DNA from: Cerrena zonata
Lineage: Eukaryota; Basidiomycota; Agaricomycetes; Polyporales; Cerrenaceae
Assembly: GCA_038087015.1 (NCBI GenBank)
Contig: JASBNA010000002.1
Coordinates: 1,364,001 to 1,428,000 of the forward strand
Direction: 5' to 3'
DNA length: 64,000 nt
Numbering within the stretch: the first letter of the stretch is position 1; every line of letters starts with the position of its first letter. This document shows positions 1 to 11,735 of the stretch, piece by piece. A model generated the notes under the pieces. That model did no database searches. It was not told the DNA's origin and saw only the letters and a program-made list of their open reading frames with translations. The translations under genes were made by a program, and so were the position numbers.

Positions 1-1122
1 CTATGCGGCTCTATATGACAGTTAGAAGGAATACGACGTCGGAAAACAACAATGACCGTACTAATAGTATTCAAGATCAAAGCAAATATTTGGAGAGTAT
101 CAAATAACCCGTGGAGGCTGTAAAATGATGCGAGAGCACTCGATCCCTATGTCAAGTAAGTTGATATGAAGGTTGATCAATACAAATACAATCTTACAGT
201 GACACCCAGAGCACCATTTACAAGTGAGCTCAGTATACTATTGCGATTCTTCCACCATGACGAGACAACAGAGTTGCTCTCCAAGTCTTCAATGGTACGA
301 CCTGTCGCTGCGAGTCGGTCCATCGGTGGAAACATGTCATAATCCTTGTTCTTCCCTTTCCCACGTGGCGGTATAGAGGGAAGAACAGGTGGCGGGAGCC
401 TCGAAATATACCTTATCCAGAGCTGGAAGAGATAGTGGTAGTGCTGAGCGAGCGAACACAGTAGTTGCAGGAATGGGATGGTGAACACCCAAGGTATTCG
501 GAAACTGGGACAACGAGGGTAGGCTTTGGACAACAGTCGATGTTGAGGCCAACGAGCTAGTAGAGAGACTCTTCGGGCGGAACGGCGATCGTGGACGAAG
601 TGTATGAGAGGTGCGTGACGTGTCTGATATTGTATCTGGGGGTGTCAAGAAGGAATGCATTTCGTATTCTGCCCCGGTACTCCCAATGACAGTAGTACTA
701 TCCCGACGACTATTCATTGAGGCACTCGAGGTCTGATGGAGGAGTTCATCTGTCACGTCACTAGACAGTTCTTCCAATTTATACGAGGTATATGATGGTG
801 TTTCTGTAGAATGTGAGATATCGAAGGGGACATCGCGCCTAGTAGGGGTTATGATGACATTATTGGCTTGGTCGTTAATTTCGTGAGTAGTATTCCTGAT
901 GGCAGCAGTAGTAGTACGAGCAGGTAGTCCATCAGCTTTTTCTCCAACGTGAGCTTGTTCTAAGAAAAGTGGATTCCTCAAGAACCTGGCAGGAGTTCGA
1001 GGTACACCGAGCGCCGCGGGTGAGTGGGAGCGTCTCCTGGAGGAGACTCGCGGCGATGAGCGCGAGCTTGAAGAGTCGGGAGATTGAGCTTCAAAAAGCC
1101 CCACGAGGTCCTTCACTGCCAT
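1..1122 (-). CDS. hypothetical protein, partial (3' end beyond left edge)
   Basis: I do not recognise this gene. The start chosen is the Met at 1122 (MAVKDLVGLFEAQ). The first ~190 residues are Ser/Arg/Thr-rich and probably disordered, with SRR and SPxR patches. The reading frame then continues through two likely introns. One removes about 66 bases near 340-405 and joins to a stretch reading DYDMFPPMDRLAATGR and SSWWKNRNSILSSLVNGALG. The second, near 140-200, leads to a hydrophobic segment (LFDTLQIFALILNTISTVIVV) followed by an FRRR basic stop-transfer-like motif close to the window edge. This suggests a membrane-anchored protein with a long disordered N-terminus. No catalytic motif is visible. 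It is transcribed in the same direction as the DUF2235 gene upstream, about 360 bases away. Confidence 0.55.
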
Positions 1123-1480
1123 GAAGGGGGAGATTTACCAGGTCAAAGGCACAGAGGACTAGGAGGTGTAGCGCAAGGAAGGGTTCATGGCGACGCACTA
1201 GTTAGACAGTTTCATCTAAATGCAAGAGCCGCACTTCGATCCTGGTTGTGTACCAACGTGGGTCCTCGTGACTGTCACAACCCCACACGCTTTTCTACCT
1301 CGGGCGTGACAAATGAGCATTTCACAACAAGGATGTTCGAAGCGTAACAATATTAAAATACTGGGGTACAATGTGATAACTACAAATTCATATCGCGAAG
1401 TGTTCATATTGGGGAATGTTCATCATGATAATGTGGGGTGGAATACTCGCCGGCCACTGCGGCCACTACAAAGTTCGGTG
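1123..1480. other. intergenic, no gene seen
   Basis: This 358-base gap lies between two minus-strand genes. Small open frames here overlap in several frames and carry no recognisable motif. It should hold the terminator of the DUF2235 gene and the promoter of the left-edge gene. Confidence 0.5.
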
Positions 1481-3845
1481 TCATGCCAATAGCTCTTTCA
1501 AGAACTTGCCAATGCTACTGCCTTTCATCAGTCTGTTCTGGTCGACCTCTGGCTCCGCACACATGATTCCTATGTCTTTCGTTTCCCCAGTTAGCAATCC
1601 TTCATCCTGGCTAGACTTTCGTTCCTGATAGGCTGCGTTTCTCTGCGAAGAAGGTTTCCATAACGCTTTAATCTCCTCTTCCAAAGGCAACAAAGCAGGT
1701 ACGAGCAAAGGATTATTCTTGATATCCTCCTGGAGTGTTGGGTTCTGTTTCGATTGCTGCAGTACAGAAGCGTGGATGTACTCATGCGTTTCACCACCAG
1801 TCTGAGTCGGGAGAGTGCGGTTGATCGTGCTTGCAAGGGAAAATATTCCTACTTGAGAACTATACTCGAGTTAGTCCTGCTAGAAGTAGATATACGATAC
1901 CATAGACTTACTCGTGCGGACTCTGAGTTCCCCATTCAGCCACAGGATCAACAAGCGATGCCAAGTACGTCATGTCGAGGGCCAGTATGTCACCAACGTG
2001 AGCCTACGAATCGATCTTCAAGATCATCTATAAATGGATTGAATGTGCAACAACATACCGCCATCCAGAAGAGAGAAAGGTCAGACAAGTCATGTTCTTC
2101 ATAGCCACCACCGATCTATAAACACAGACCTCGAACTAAGTCATTAGTAAAAGCTGCAAAAGTGGCAAAACCTACGTCAGAATGGCAACCTATTCGTCGT
2201 AGGATAAATTAGAAGTATGGCAAGTTAAGATGATATGATACGTGCCTGCAAACCAACACTGAAAAAGATTCATTAGATACTACCACACAACAATGTGTTG
2301 AGGTTACATACCTGCTTGAGAACTTGGCCCTTTTCCTTTCCGGCTTCTGTTTGATAGAATTTCGTGCAATCCTACATTCGTGTCATTATTGGCCAGAAGA
2401 AGTGCAATAGAGTTTCGGCGACGTACGAAGTCTTTCCTCATCTCGTTTAATGCCAATGCATGGTATGCACGGGCTATATGGGGACCAAGCGATTTATCAG
2501 GGAATCCAAACAGATTCTCGATCTTCTTTGAGCTAAATCTAACTTCTTCAGGGAGTCCTACCGATCCAACGGTATCGAATACGCCAACACATCTGCCAAG
2601 CTTCAGCCGCGCGTTGTTTCATAGATAGAGAAGGTACCCTACTTGATTGAGAATCCATTGTCTTCTGATATGGCGTGCAATCGGCCTGGGGAGTAACGAT
2701 GGGTCCAGGGTTGGAGTTTCTCGTCAAGCTCCTTCTTCTCTGTAGTGATGGAGTTAGTATCTCAACTGAGAGATGGTTATTTGAATGCAAACCTTTCTCG
2801 TCTTTCGTCTTTCCTCGCTTCTGGAGCCAAATGAAGATATCTGCAAAATGGTCCATATCCTTACGATCGAGAATGCCAATCTCGCCCTTAAAGAAAGTCA
2901 GACTCCTGTCACAACACCCATAGTATCCATTTACTCACAATGAATGCGGCTATCATTCGAGCGGTGTATGCACCCTGATATCAGAGTGAGTTAGGTTGTC
3001 AAGGGCCAAATAAGTAGCATCTCCTTACCCTAGAGAAGCCAAACAAAAAAATCTTTTTAGATGGAAGGTTAGCTGAGATGGCGTGATGAAAGAGAGAAAT
3101 CGAACGAACTTCGTCTCCTGGCAAGTAATTCCTAAATATAAACATGAGAAATTTCGAAATGAAATGTATATAGCTCCTCAATACGTACTGTGCAAGGAAG
3201 CCATAAGCCTCCTGGACTTTGTCACCTGGAAATATATAAATCGGATTTTTTAGTCATGAAATAACCTAAACAATAGATGATGCAAACATACCAAGTGTCG
3301 CACCAACAGCACCGTCGAGTATGCTTATCCCTGCAAAGCCGTCCGTACCGACGCCAGACTGATAATAGACAATCTGAGGCATTGGCGGGGTTCTACAACA
3401 ATACATGTGTCAGTCTGAATATCCCGATTCTTGTGAACTTACTGTCGTTCATCTACATGTTTGACTGCACGAGAGAGTCGCTAAATATCCAGAACATTAA
3501 TGGAAGAAGATCCCAAGAACTCCGTCAACTTACAAGAACGTTCGTATACTTCCAGTTCTGAGTAACGGTTAGAGCATCTTGCCATGTTCTATTCAAAACG
3601 AGTATTAGCAAAAAATGAACAACTTTAGATGAAAAGCGACCTCACCCATCACAGCATATAATCAAACGTTTATTCGATTTCACCACGCGGACATGGGAAG
3701 GATCCGTGGACATTCTTCCCGGTGTTCGTGGAGGACTGGGAGTAATATCTCCACTTCGTCGACCTGGTGAGAGTCCATCTCCGGTATTTATCTGGTCCTT
3801 TCCATTGATCGCATGGTCGATCGCTTCGAGGTTGACAGGCTGCAT
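1481..3845 (-). CDS. DUF2235 (Tle1-like) alpha/beta hydrolase domain protein
   Basis: This multi-exon gene starts at Met 3845 (MQPVNLEAIDHAINGK). After a short disordered leader it reads KRLIICCDG joined by a splice to TWQDALTVTQNW, the hallmark start of DUF2235. Further exons give QIVYYQSGVGTDGFAGIS, the nucleophile elbow IFLFGFSRGAYTARMIAAFI (GxSxG-type), VGVFDTVGSVGLPEEVRF, and CWFAGCHSDVGGGYEEHDL with the conserved Asp/His region. The last exon ends in GSSIGKFLKELLA. The family includes bacterial type VI effector phospholipases and many fungal proteins of unknown substrate; a hydrolase active on lipids or esters is an inference from the fold. About eleven introns of 50-60 bases are needed. 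No signal peptide is seen, so a cytosolic location is likely. Confidence 0.85.
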
Positions 3846-4517
3846 ATTTCGTGAGACAGAAGATTAGTTGATATTGATTTGTTGGGAGCCAATCGTGGAA
3901 CCCCCGTGGGTGGTTTATATATAATTCACACTTAAGCTTCATCATCCGAGCTGATATACTGACGAAGGGGTTTGATTGGCACTTCTCTAACTTCGGACCC
4001 TAGGAAGTGGCGACCTGAAAATCAGTGCGCCGTGGGTATCGGGAATGAATGTTAGTGAACACCCACATACCCAACTATTGGTCTCATACAATAAAACTTG
4101 GCATATCCCTCATCGAACCACCGAATTCATGAACTCATTGGATTAGGTTTTGCTGGGCATGATACCTCCGATACGGCAGGAGCTGTCAAGCCAACCCCGA
4201 AAGATGCACAAAACAACCGAACCTGATGTCTATCTATCTTTAGATCGAGCTTAACTGTTAACTTTGCACAATGTGAAGATGATATCGGGAACTTAACATT
4301 CGATTGAGTGATAATTGGCTTATAATTGGGTTTCAAGTAGTTAGCGGATCATGCGGATCTATCATCAGTCGTACTGAGTCAGGGCAGAGTACCTTCGATC
4401 AAGATTCAATTGAGGGATCCAACGTTGTCCTTGGGATTGAGTCATGCTACAACACATTTGATATGGCTAGCAGGGTCTGGTATGGCGATGTAAAAAACCT
4501 GGAGATAAAGCGGAGTC
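3846..4517. other. intergenic, no gene seen
   Basis: This 672-base gap holds the promoter of the DUF2235 gene and the 3' region of ICE2. No open frame in it shows a known motif or joins convincingly to a neighbouring exon. I see no RNA gene or repeat. Confidence 0.5.
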
Positions 4518-5888
4518 TAGTCTACTTTCCATTTCTTGGTCACAGGGTCATCATCAGGGCTCACGACCAATTCGATTGCCCACATTACGATGGTGAAGAA
4601 GATGTTCATCCACCGCCACCATACTTGGGAAGAGTGATCCAATACTGCGTCATGACGTCAGACAATTAACCTAAGGATAGAGAAGCAGGATGACTCTTAC
4701 GGAGTAGATGCGAGTAAACTGTCACAAAGATGGATTGTCGATATGTCAGTAGGATATGAGTCAACTTCGAAGTCTATGGACGTATTAGTATCTGATAACG
4801 TCGGAGTGGGGCAATGCACTCACTGGACGTTCATCCCAAGTATCATCAACTCCGGGCTCCGCCTCCCAACTATCTGCACCTATTGTGGGGAGAATACGAG
4901 AAGCAAAATGGATCACCACGAGTCGCACGAGCAGGGCTGCCAACACTGGTTTTGGCAGTGTATTTGTGATGAATGTGACGAGTGTTTGGAGATGTGGTAG
5001 GATGTTTCCAAGTAGAGGAGCACTTGGGGAAATGTCAGGATGCGGCGTTTTGACTCATAGAAAAGGGACAATGACTTACTAGGAAGAGGCAGGATCAACA
5101 TATGACGTCTGACCGACACCACATAACCAGATGTTATAAGCGAGAAAAAGAGCCAGGCACGAGGATTCGATGACATTCGTTCGTCTTAAGACGAAACCGA
5201 TGCATGTGAGGAATATAAAGGCAGTCAATGCAGCCCCAAGGAGGGTGGAAGCCAAAGGTGAGGCGGCAGCAGCTGGATAAGTCTGAAAATGTGGGTGTTA
5301 TTGAGGAAAAAGGACAACCGATCGACGCGACGAACGTACCACAACGATCCACCAAGCAGATGTAACATAGGCCGCAGCTGCAGCAAAGAGCATCCCAAAG
5401 GTATACGTCTCTCCCTCGCCCACAAGTTCCTTCCCAATCTGCCCGAGTTTCTGGGATACCAATAAACTTGACATGCCTTCCATAACGATGAAACCCGGGC
5501 TCATCCAGTACAATATCCTTCCCCACCAGAGCGAAGTCGTTGATAGCATTGGATGGATCGTATCAGGCGCGAAGGCGTTGAAACAGACTAGGAGGAGGAA
5601 CGGGTGCATTGGGACTTGGAGCACCGATAACGCAGGTGAACCCCATAGTAGGATGAGAGTGCCATGTATGAGAGAATGAACAAAGAGTAAAAGAGAAAGC
5701 AAGAGAAAAGCTGGAGTCGAGAGTGTTGATAACGTCAAGGGTAAGTATATCAGAATCTGAAGAACACTGGAAAGTCTGTGATGTGCACCCGTGGGCTTCA
5801 GCTGACAGTGTCTAGGTTACGAAATTCGGTTTTGTATCGCTTACCTTGCAGTACTGGAGACTGCACTCCAGAAGAACCAAGGGGCCAT
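4518..5888 (-). CDS. ICE2: ICE2-family endoplasmic reticulum membrane protein
   Basis: The start at 5888 gives MAPWFFWSAVSSTAS, spliced to VLQILIYLPLTLSTL; this junction was chosen because it keeps the family's N-terminal hydrophobic segment in frame. Conserved blocks follow: NAFAPDTIHPMLSTTSLWWG, ILYWMSPGFIVMEGMSSLL, QKLGQIGKELVGEGETY, and later LPHLQTLVTFITNTLPKPVL and VWWRWMNIFFTIVMWAIEL, ending at KKWKVD before the stop at 4518. It contains multiple hydrophobic segments. In yeast, Ice2 is an ER membrane protein that affects cortical ER inheritance and phospholipid balance; the same role here is by homology. Five or so short introns interrupt it. The length of roughly 400 residues fits the family. 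Confidence 0.88.
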
Positions 5889-6171
5889 GACTAAGAAAGA
5901 TGGTGGTACCTGCCCTGTAGACGGGCAAGGACCTGAGTGGAGGACACGTTTAGACACTGAGCGTGTCGTGTGCAGGCATGTTGGTCTTTGGCGCAAAGAG
6001 CGAGGTCGTGATCACTCTCTGCCACTTCCTTTTCCAGTAAGTATTCCATCACCTTTGCCTCGTGTTATTTCGCCCTTGACTTTGCAGAAACGTAAATCTG
6101 GGTAACTTTATTCAGACATTACACTACTTAAAATATGTATCATACACATAATATATACATCCGAAAAGATT

Positions 6172-7691
6172 CTAACGTATGGGACTAAGATACGAAAAGG
6201 CTAGAAAGTCCCAAGAAAACAAAAAGAGATTATAAGGTCGCAGCAACCATTTCAGTGGAGTGGGGTCAGGAGCTATAGGATTAACGTCCCTTCGCGGGCT
6301 GAGAAGGCCTTTTGCAGCAGCGAAATCGACACCACGTCCACCATATTCAGGGTCCGAGGGTTGCACGTAATATTTGTCGATTATAGGCACCTGGAGCAGG
6401 TTCATCTTCGGTGTCACCACGACCATGTGATTTGTTCGAATTTCCATCCAGTCAGCTGGAGTCCGGTCAGTAGGTGTAAGTAGCGAGTGTAGATCACGAA
6501 ATAGTAGTGACCTTTCTCAAATGTCAACGGTTCACTCGCGATGAGGATAATATTTTCCCTCTTGTCCATTTTCGACATCTTATAATGACCACCTTCAGCG
6601 TATTCACTGAAAGTAGTGCCAGAAGAAAACCACTAAATCCAATTTGTTAGCTCCGACTCATATCACATCGACGGACATTCTTTACCAATGAGGCAGCTTC
6701 ATCCTGGCGGGAGCTAATGTATCGTGTGGCGATAATGCTCTCGCCATCCGTCACACAGAAATTCATGAGGCTCGGCTATCCGGAACATAAGCATAAACTC
6801 TACAGATTGCAAACGCAAGGCAACGAAACACACCTCGGTTGCGTGTACGGATTCCGTCATTTCGTTGATACTGGCAATAGTCTCCATCATGGCTTGTCGT
6901 AATGTTTGTGTTGAGAACTTCTTGGCATGGGGATCCGGAAGTTTTGATAGAAAGAGTGCGAACGCCCATTGGGAATCTGCAAGCAGAGTTAGTGATACGG
7001 ATTGAGATGGGTTTGATCTCACGAACCTGTGTTACCAGTTACAAAGTCAAAAATCTCATCGGATAGATATGTCTGAAGACGTCGTTTGATTTTCGAGAAT
7101 TCTGCAATGCCGCCATTATGCATGAACTAGAGAAGGTTAGGTTCGGAATGATCAAAGAAACATGATGTGTACGTACCATGAGCTTTCCGAAATGCCATGG
7201 ATGGCAGTTGTCGAGTGACAAAGATCCAGCAGTTGTGGCACGAACATGAGCACTAGAGAAGCGATTAGATTCTATTCGCATAGACGTAAGAGAAGGCGTT
7301 TACAAGACTAGTGGAGACTTGATCTTCTCTGTAAGTCGGACCAAGTTGACATTATTCCATGCCTCCACAATAAAGAAGTCTTAGTCAAGCATTGGAGTCA
7401 ATACAGAAAATAAACATACCGGAGTCACGGAAGTGAATATGCACGGTTGGCACCCAAGCTCCTCGTCGTACGAGCAATCATACCATCCTGATTACAATGA
7501 TTCAGCCACTTTCTGGCACACGACCCACTCGAGTACTTACCGACACCAAATCCGTCACCGTTGATAGGTCGCCTGCGGTCCAACCTCAGCCTCGAGTCGA
7601 ATGCTTGATTGATGATTGAATGGCATGGCCGGGTGAGGAGATGTGAGAGCTGTACGGGCGAGGTCCCTTTGTAAATGACAAAACGACACAT
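6172..7691 (-). CDS. DUG3: class II glutamine amidotransferase, DUG3-like (glutathione degradation)
   Basis: The start at 7691 gives MCRFVIYKG, placing the catalytic Cys at position 2 after Met removal, as in class II (Ntn) amidotransferases. Further blocks are INGDGFGVG spliced to WYDCSYDEELGCQPCIF, TSVTPAWNNVNLVRLTEK, AHVRATTAGSLSLDNCHPW (conserved), FGKLMFMHNGGIAEFSKIKRR, and TDSQWAFALFLSKL. The C-terminus reads MEIRTNHMVVVTPKMNLLQV. In yeast, Dug3 forms with Dug2 the complex that cleaves glutathione outside the gamma-glutamyl cycle. No DUG2-like gene is visible nearby. The last ~40 residues (after GLLSPRR) look non-conserved, so a final intron may have been missed. The gene has at least seven introns. 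Confidence 0.87.
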
Positions 7692-8167
7692 TCAGGAGGA
7701 GAGCTGAGGGGTTGGAGGTAGGTCGGAAGGAGATTGAGGGGGAAAGTCGGAGCTACGGGACTTTAGTACGAGAGTTGGGGTCGGCGGAAGAGAAGGTGAC
7801 AGAGAGCAGGAAGAAAGACATGCTACCGCTAAGGCTGTCGTGACGAGAACAGCAATGATCCTGCAATCTTGTCCGCTCGATACGTTTCATCGTGCATCGG
7901 TTCAGTTTTAGTTTCTAGATGGCTCCTGGCTGCATGCTCCTGCCTCTTGCATCCAGATTGCGCAAATATCCCCCCATACCTCACCATCGGCAGTCCACGG
8001 CCCGCCTCGGCTCTCTTCATCTCGCTCTTTACCGAGTCATTCACTTCGCAAAAATTGCACCTCCAAACCTTGCATTCTGACTTTCATATTTGTACATTCA
8101 GTTACTCTACACAAATTTTGCATGCCTCACCAATACACGTTGTTTCATCTCCGTTCTATTTTTCCCT
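7692..8167. other. intergenic: DUG3 promoter and AGM1 3' region
   Basis: This 476-base gap is between two minus-strand genes. I see no conserved open frame, RNA gene or repeat. Purine-rich stretches lie just upstream of DUG3 (7700-7830). Confidence 0.45.
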
Positions 8168-10097
8168 TCACATAAACTCGTTGGGCCGCTTAGATGGATC
8201 ACCCCCGACCTCGTCATAAACAAGACCCGCAACACGATAAGCAAGCTCTGCGAAACGAGATCGATCAGCGACAAAAGAAGCAGGTGCCACAATGATACCT
8301 TACCGTCTGCTTGGGGTCGGAATTGTGCCTCGGCATAGACTCTCACAACATCCTCCGTACCACTTGGCCGCACAAACGCACGCCCAGCCTCGTATCGTCG
8401 TCTGAGATCGTCAATTTTGGATTGCAAGCCCGGGGGACTGACCAGTCGGCGCTCCGCATCTTCCGTCTTGAAGATACTACGGTCAGGAACGACAACCTTG
8501 ACAAGTCGGTTAGGTAAATCGACGTAAAGAGAGTCCCATTCAGCCCCGCTGTACGACTTGTGGGCCAGAACAACCTCGACAAGAAGCATATCCGATAGGG
8601 CATCGCCGACAGTCTGATTGATCAGTTGGGTCAGGTTGATAAGGTGGTTCAGACCGGTGGACTGCGCAGGAGTGGACGGCTGGTGGGTCTGGAAAATGTG
8701 CAATGTGTCGGGCGAGAAAAGGACGGTTCCATGACCATTGGCCTCAAAGTATACACCGACGTCGTAGTGCTCGGCGGCATGGTGGAGGTGCTTTACGCCA
8801 GTTGCAACACATTTTACCGGAAGCCGCTATGAATGAAGGATTAGCTTCACTTGCATACTTCTAACTGTTTGTTACGTACAGAAGCAAGGTATTTGGTTGA
8901 ACCACCGTTAGCATAAGCAGTTTGGACTATGCCAACCTTGATTTTATTTTCCAAGCCAGCGGACTTCACAAGCTCGACGATGAATGCTGCAACCAACGCA
9001 GCAATTTTATCACCATCGAGCATGCAGAAATGACCACGTTCGTCAAGATAGAAATAGATAATACGGTCAGCATCGCCGTCGAAGCTGCACCCTCGTTGAC
9101 CCGGCTTCAAGACACCGTGAAGTGAAGGTGGCAATTTTTGCGTGGTCTTCACAAAGTCTGCACCACAAGCATTATTCAATGCCCCAGTACTAGACGCAGC
9201 CGTGTTGTAAGGGAGCAACTGGAGCGTATCTCCTAGGTACTGTGAAATTTCTGCTACCGCTTGTGTTCCGACACCGTTTGCGCAGTCAACAATGAGGGGC
9301 TCAGATGCAGGCTTTCCAGCCTATCGGTGATTTAAGCAAAGGTAGGCACAAAGGTTATCTGAAACTTACGACAAGCTTCTTGAACGCAGTACTGAGTTTC
9401 TTCATATACCCTTCCTCGGAGTCTTCGCCATATTCGTCCTTGGTCCCCTTAGTATTGATCGCACGCACGAGGTAGTGCAGTATCGGTGTTGTAGTAATAC
9501 CAGCATTGCGACCTTCAGCACCGATGGCTCTGAGACCATCTTCCAATGAGGCAACGAGTGCGGCGCCAGTAGGGCGGGTGTCTCTTCCATAGACGACCCT
9601 AGAGGGCTTCGAAAGATCGATCCTAAGGTTCTTGACTAGTATCTCCAAACACTCAATAAATGCGTCTGTCGTGGGTGCATTCGCTAGGACGGTAGCGTGA
9701 TTCTCCCAAGAAGCTTCAAGCATCTCGCCTCGTGGGTCGACCAATTTGACTCCATTGTCCTTCGAAAATGTGTCACGTTGATTAGTATCTCCTTATAGTA
9801 TAAAGGAAATGTGCATACATGCTCGGGATTGTGAGAAGCAGTCACCATGACACCAATGGTCTTCCCATCGAAACGCTTACTTCGAAGGGCTGCGAGGACG
9901 CCTACCCTGAACATAACGGAGTCGAGGATGCTCCCCCTAAATGTTATACACGATATGTTGAGTATACGAATGACAATGTTGGGAAGATATCCCTACAGCG
10001 TCCTGAACCCTGCAGTCCCATACTGGAACCGCAGATGGGATGCTTTGGGGTGCCGATCAGCAAGCTTCCTGATGAGGTCTATGGATAGGGAAGCCAT
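8168..10097 (-). CDS. AGM1: phosphoacetylglucosamine mutase
   Basis: The start at 10097 gives [20 protein letters not shown], then [13 protein letters not shown] spliced to a segment reading [17 protein letters not shown]. The active-site serine loop is MVTASHNPE, continued across an intron. The metal-binding loop is [19 protein letters not shown]. The sugar-binding and phosphate-binding regions are [13 protein letters not shown] and [19 protein letters not shown]. The stop at 8168 follows SKRPNEFM. The enzyme interconverts GlcNAc-6-phosphate and GlcNAc-1-phosphate on the route to UDP-GlcNAc, which feeds chitin, N-glycans and GPI anchors. Length and motif order match the yeast PCM1/AGM1 family. 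It is divergent from SEC17, with 313 bases between start codons. No frameshift was seen in this gene. Confidence 0.95.
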
Positions 10098-10410
10098 GAA
10101 CGTATCACCTTGGTTGTATTGAGAGGGTGAGAAGGGATACTATCGTGTTATCATGAATCTGCGTACCTTTATAGTGGAGGGAAAGGGACGGCACTGCTGT
10201 ATGCAGTGATAGTACTGGATTAATGCAGTCTATAAATCTGACGCTCGTTTATGCAATACTACAGGCGCTTGACTGTGCCGATCGCGTCTCACACGTGGGA
10301 GTCCGCATATGGCGATGCGATCCTATGTCTCCAGTCACAGTAGCCAAACCTGTGGAGACTCACATCTTTCTTTCTTCTGAACCGTAACTACACACTTACC
10401 CATCCCCGTC
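10098..10410. promoter_or_regulatory. shared divergent promoter region of AGM1 and SEC17
   Basis: This 313-base region lies between the start codons of two diverging genes, so it must carry both promoters. The SEC17 side ends in a pyrimidine-rich run (ctttctttcttctg) about 35 bases before the ATG. No specific factor site is claimed. Confidence 0.45.
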
Positions 10411-11449
10411 ATGCCCGCCAAGTCACCAGCGCAAACTCTTCTGGAGAAGGCCGACAAGAAGGCGAACTCATCGGCAGGATGGTTCTCTTCTGCAAATAGC
10501 AAATTCGAGGAGGCCGGTGATCTCTATCAACAGGCTGCCAATGCCTTCAAGATTGACAAGCTGTTCAAGGAGGCGGGGGATGCTCATGCACGAGAGGCTG
10601 AGTGTCGAGAGAAATGCCAGGAAGGCAATGAAGCTGCCCAGGCATGGTGGAATGCTGCTAAAGCCTACAAACGAATTAGCCCCGATCGTAAGTGACACTG
10701 TCGCTTTAAACGTCCACAGTACATATCATAATGCGACTATAGTTGCAATCCAGGCGTTGTCCCAGACCATCACTCATCTGACGAAGGCGGGCAGGTTCCG
10801 TCAAGCTGCAGACCGAGAGAAGGAGATTGGTCAGATTTATCTTCAGGAGTTGAACGACTTGCGCAAGGCTTGTGATAGTTATGAGCGTGCTGCTGAGTGG
10901 TATTCCCAGGAAGATGCACAGGCGTGAGTTCACTTTATCTAGAAAGTGGTATGACAACATGCTTATTGGTCCCGGACATAGGACTGCTAACGCTTGTTGG
11001 AAAGATGCTGCGGACTTGCATGCCGAGATCGAACAGTATCCTCAGGCTATTGCTCGATATGAGCAAGTGGCTAATGGCTCTCTCAACTCTGCACTTACAA
11101 AGTACAGTGTGAAGGAGTACTGGCTCAGATCTGGTCTGTGTGCGTTGGCTATGGGTGTACGTATTCTTCCTCTTCCCTCGGTCCAAATTAACTCAAAGGG
11201 ATCACCTAGGACCCCATCACTGCTAAGCGTAACATGCAGAAATACTCCGCTCTTGATACAACATTCTCATCGACTCGAGAGTTCAAGTTCGTAATCGTCT
11301 TGATTGACGCAGTCGAAGCTGGAGACCAAGAAGCGTACACCGGTGCTGTGTACGAGTATGATCAAGTCACTAAGCTGGACAACTGGAAGACCAACATCCT
11401 GCTAAAGATCAAGAAGAGTATTGCAGAGGATGAGGATGTTCTTCGGTAA
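10411..11449 (+). CDS. SEC17: alpha-SNAP vesicular fusion protein (Sec17)
   Basis: The start gives MPAKSPAQTLLEKADKKANS, then the typical SNAP TPR-like helices: GWFSSANSKFEEAGDLYQQA, ANAFKIDKLFKEAGDAHARE, and AWWNAAKAYKRISPD. After introns come AIQALSQTITHLTKAGRFRQ, KEIGQIYLQELNDLRKAC, ANACWKDAADLHAEIEQYPQ and KYSVKEYWLRSGLCALAMG. The C-terminus is KLDNWKTNILLKIKKSIAE then DEDVLR. The C-terminal acidic/Leu-containing end is the part of alpha-SNAP that stimulates the NSF/Sec18 ATPase. The protein recycles SNARE complexes after membrane fusion. Four introns are needed, all with ordinary GT...AG ends. Total length near 290 residues fits the family. Confidence 0.95.
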
Positions 11450-11735
11450 ACAACAGTTGTGTACTGATACTGTAACATGCTTCCTGTATATTTATACTTC
11501 TGAACCGGATAACATTGGATGCATCATATGGCTTTGTTTGGGTTCTTCAAAATTCAATATTGAATGTTAACGTTCATTGATCGACCACGTCGGTTCTTCC
11601 AAGAATAGCACATGCCAGCTATATCGAATTGAGCGCCAAAAGGTTTCAGATTCTATTCCTACCACAAACACCTTCTTCAACCTCTTGTCCAAATACACCC
11701 CACACGCTTCAACGCGTGCTGGTCTGCATTCCATT

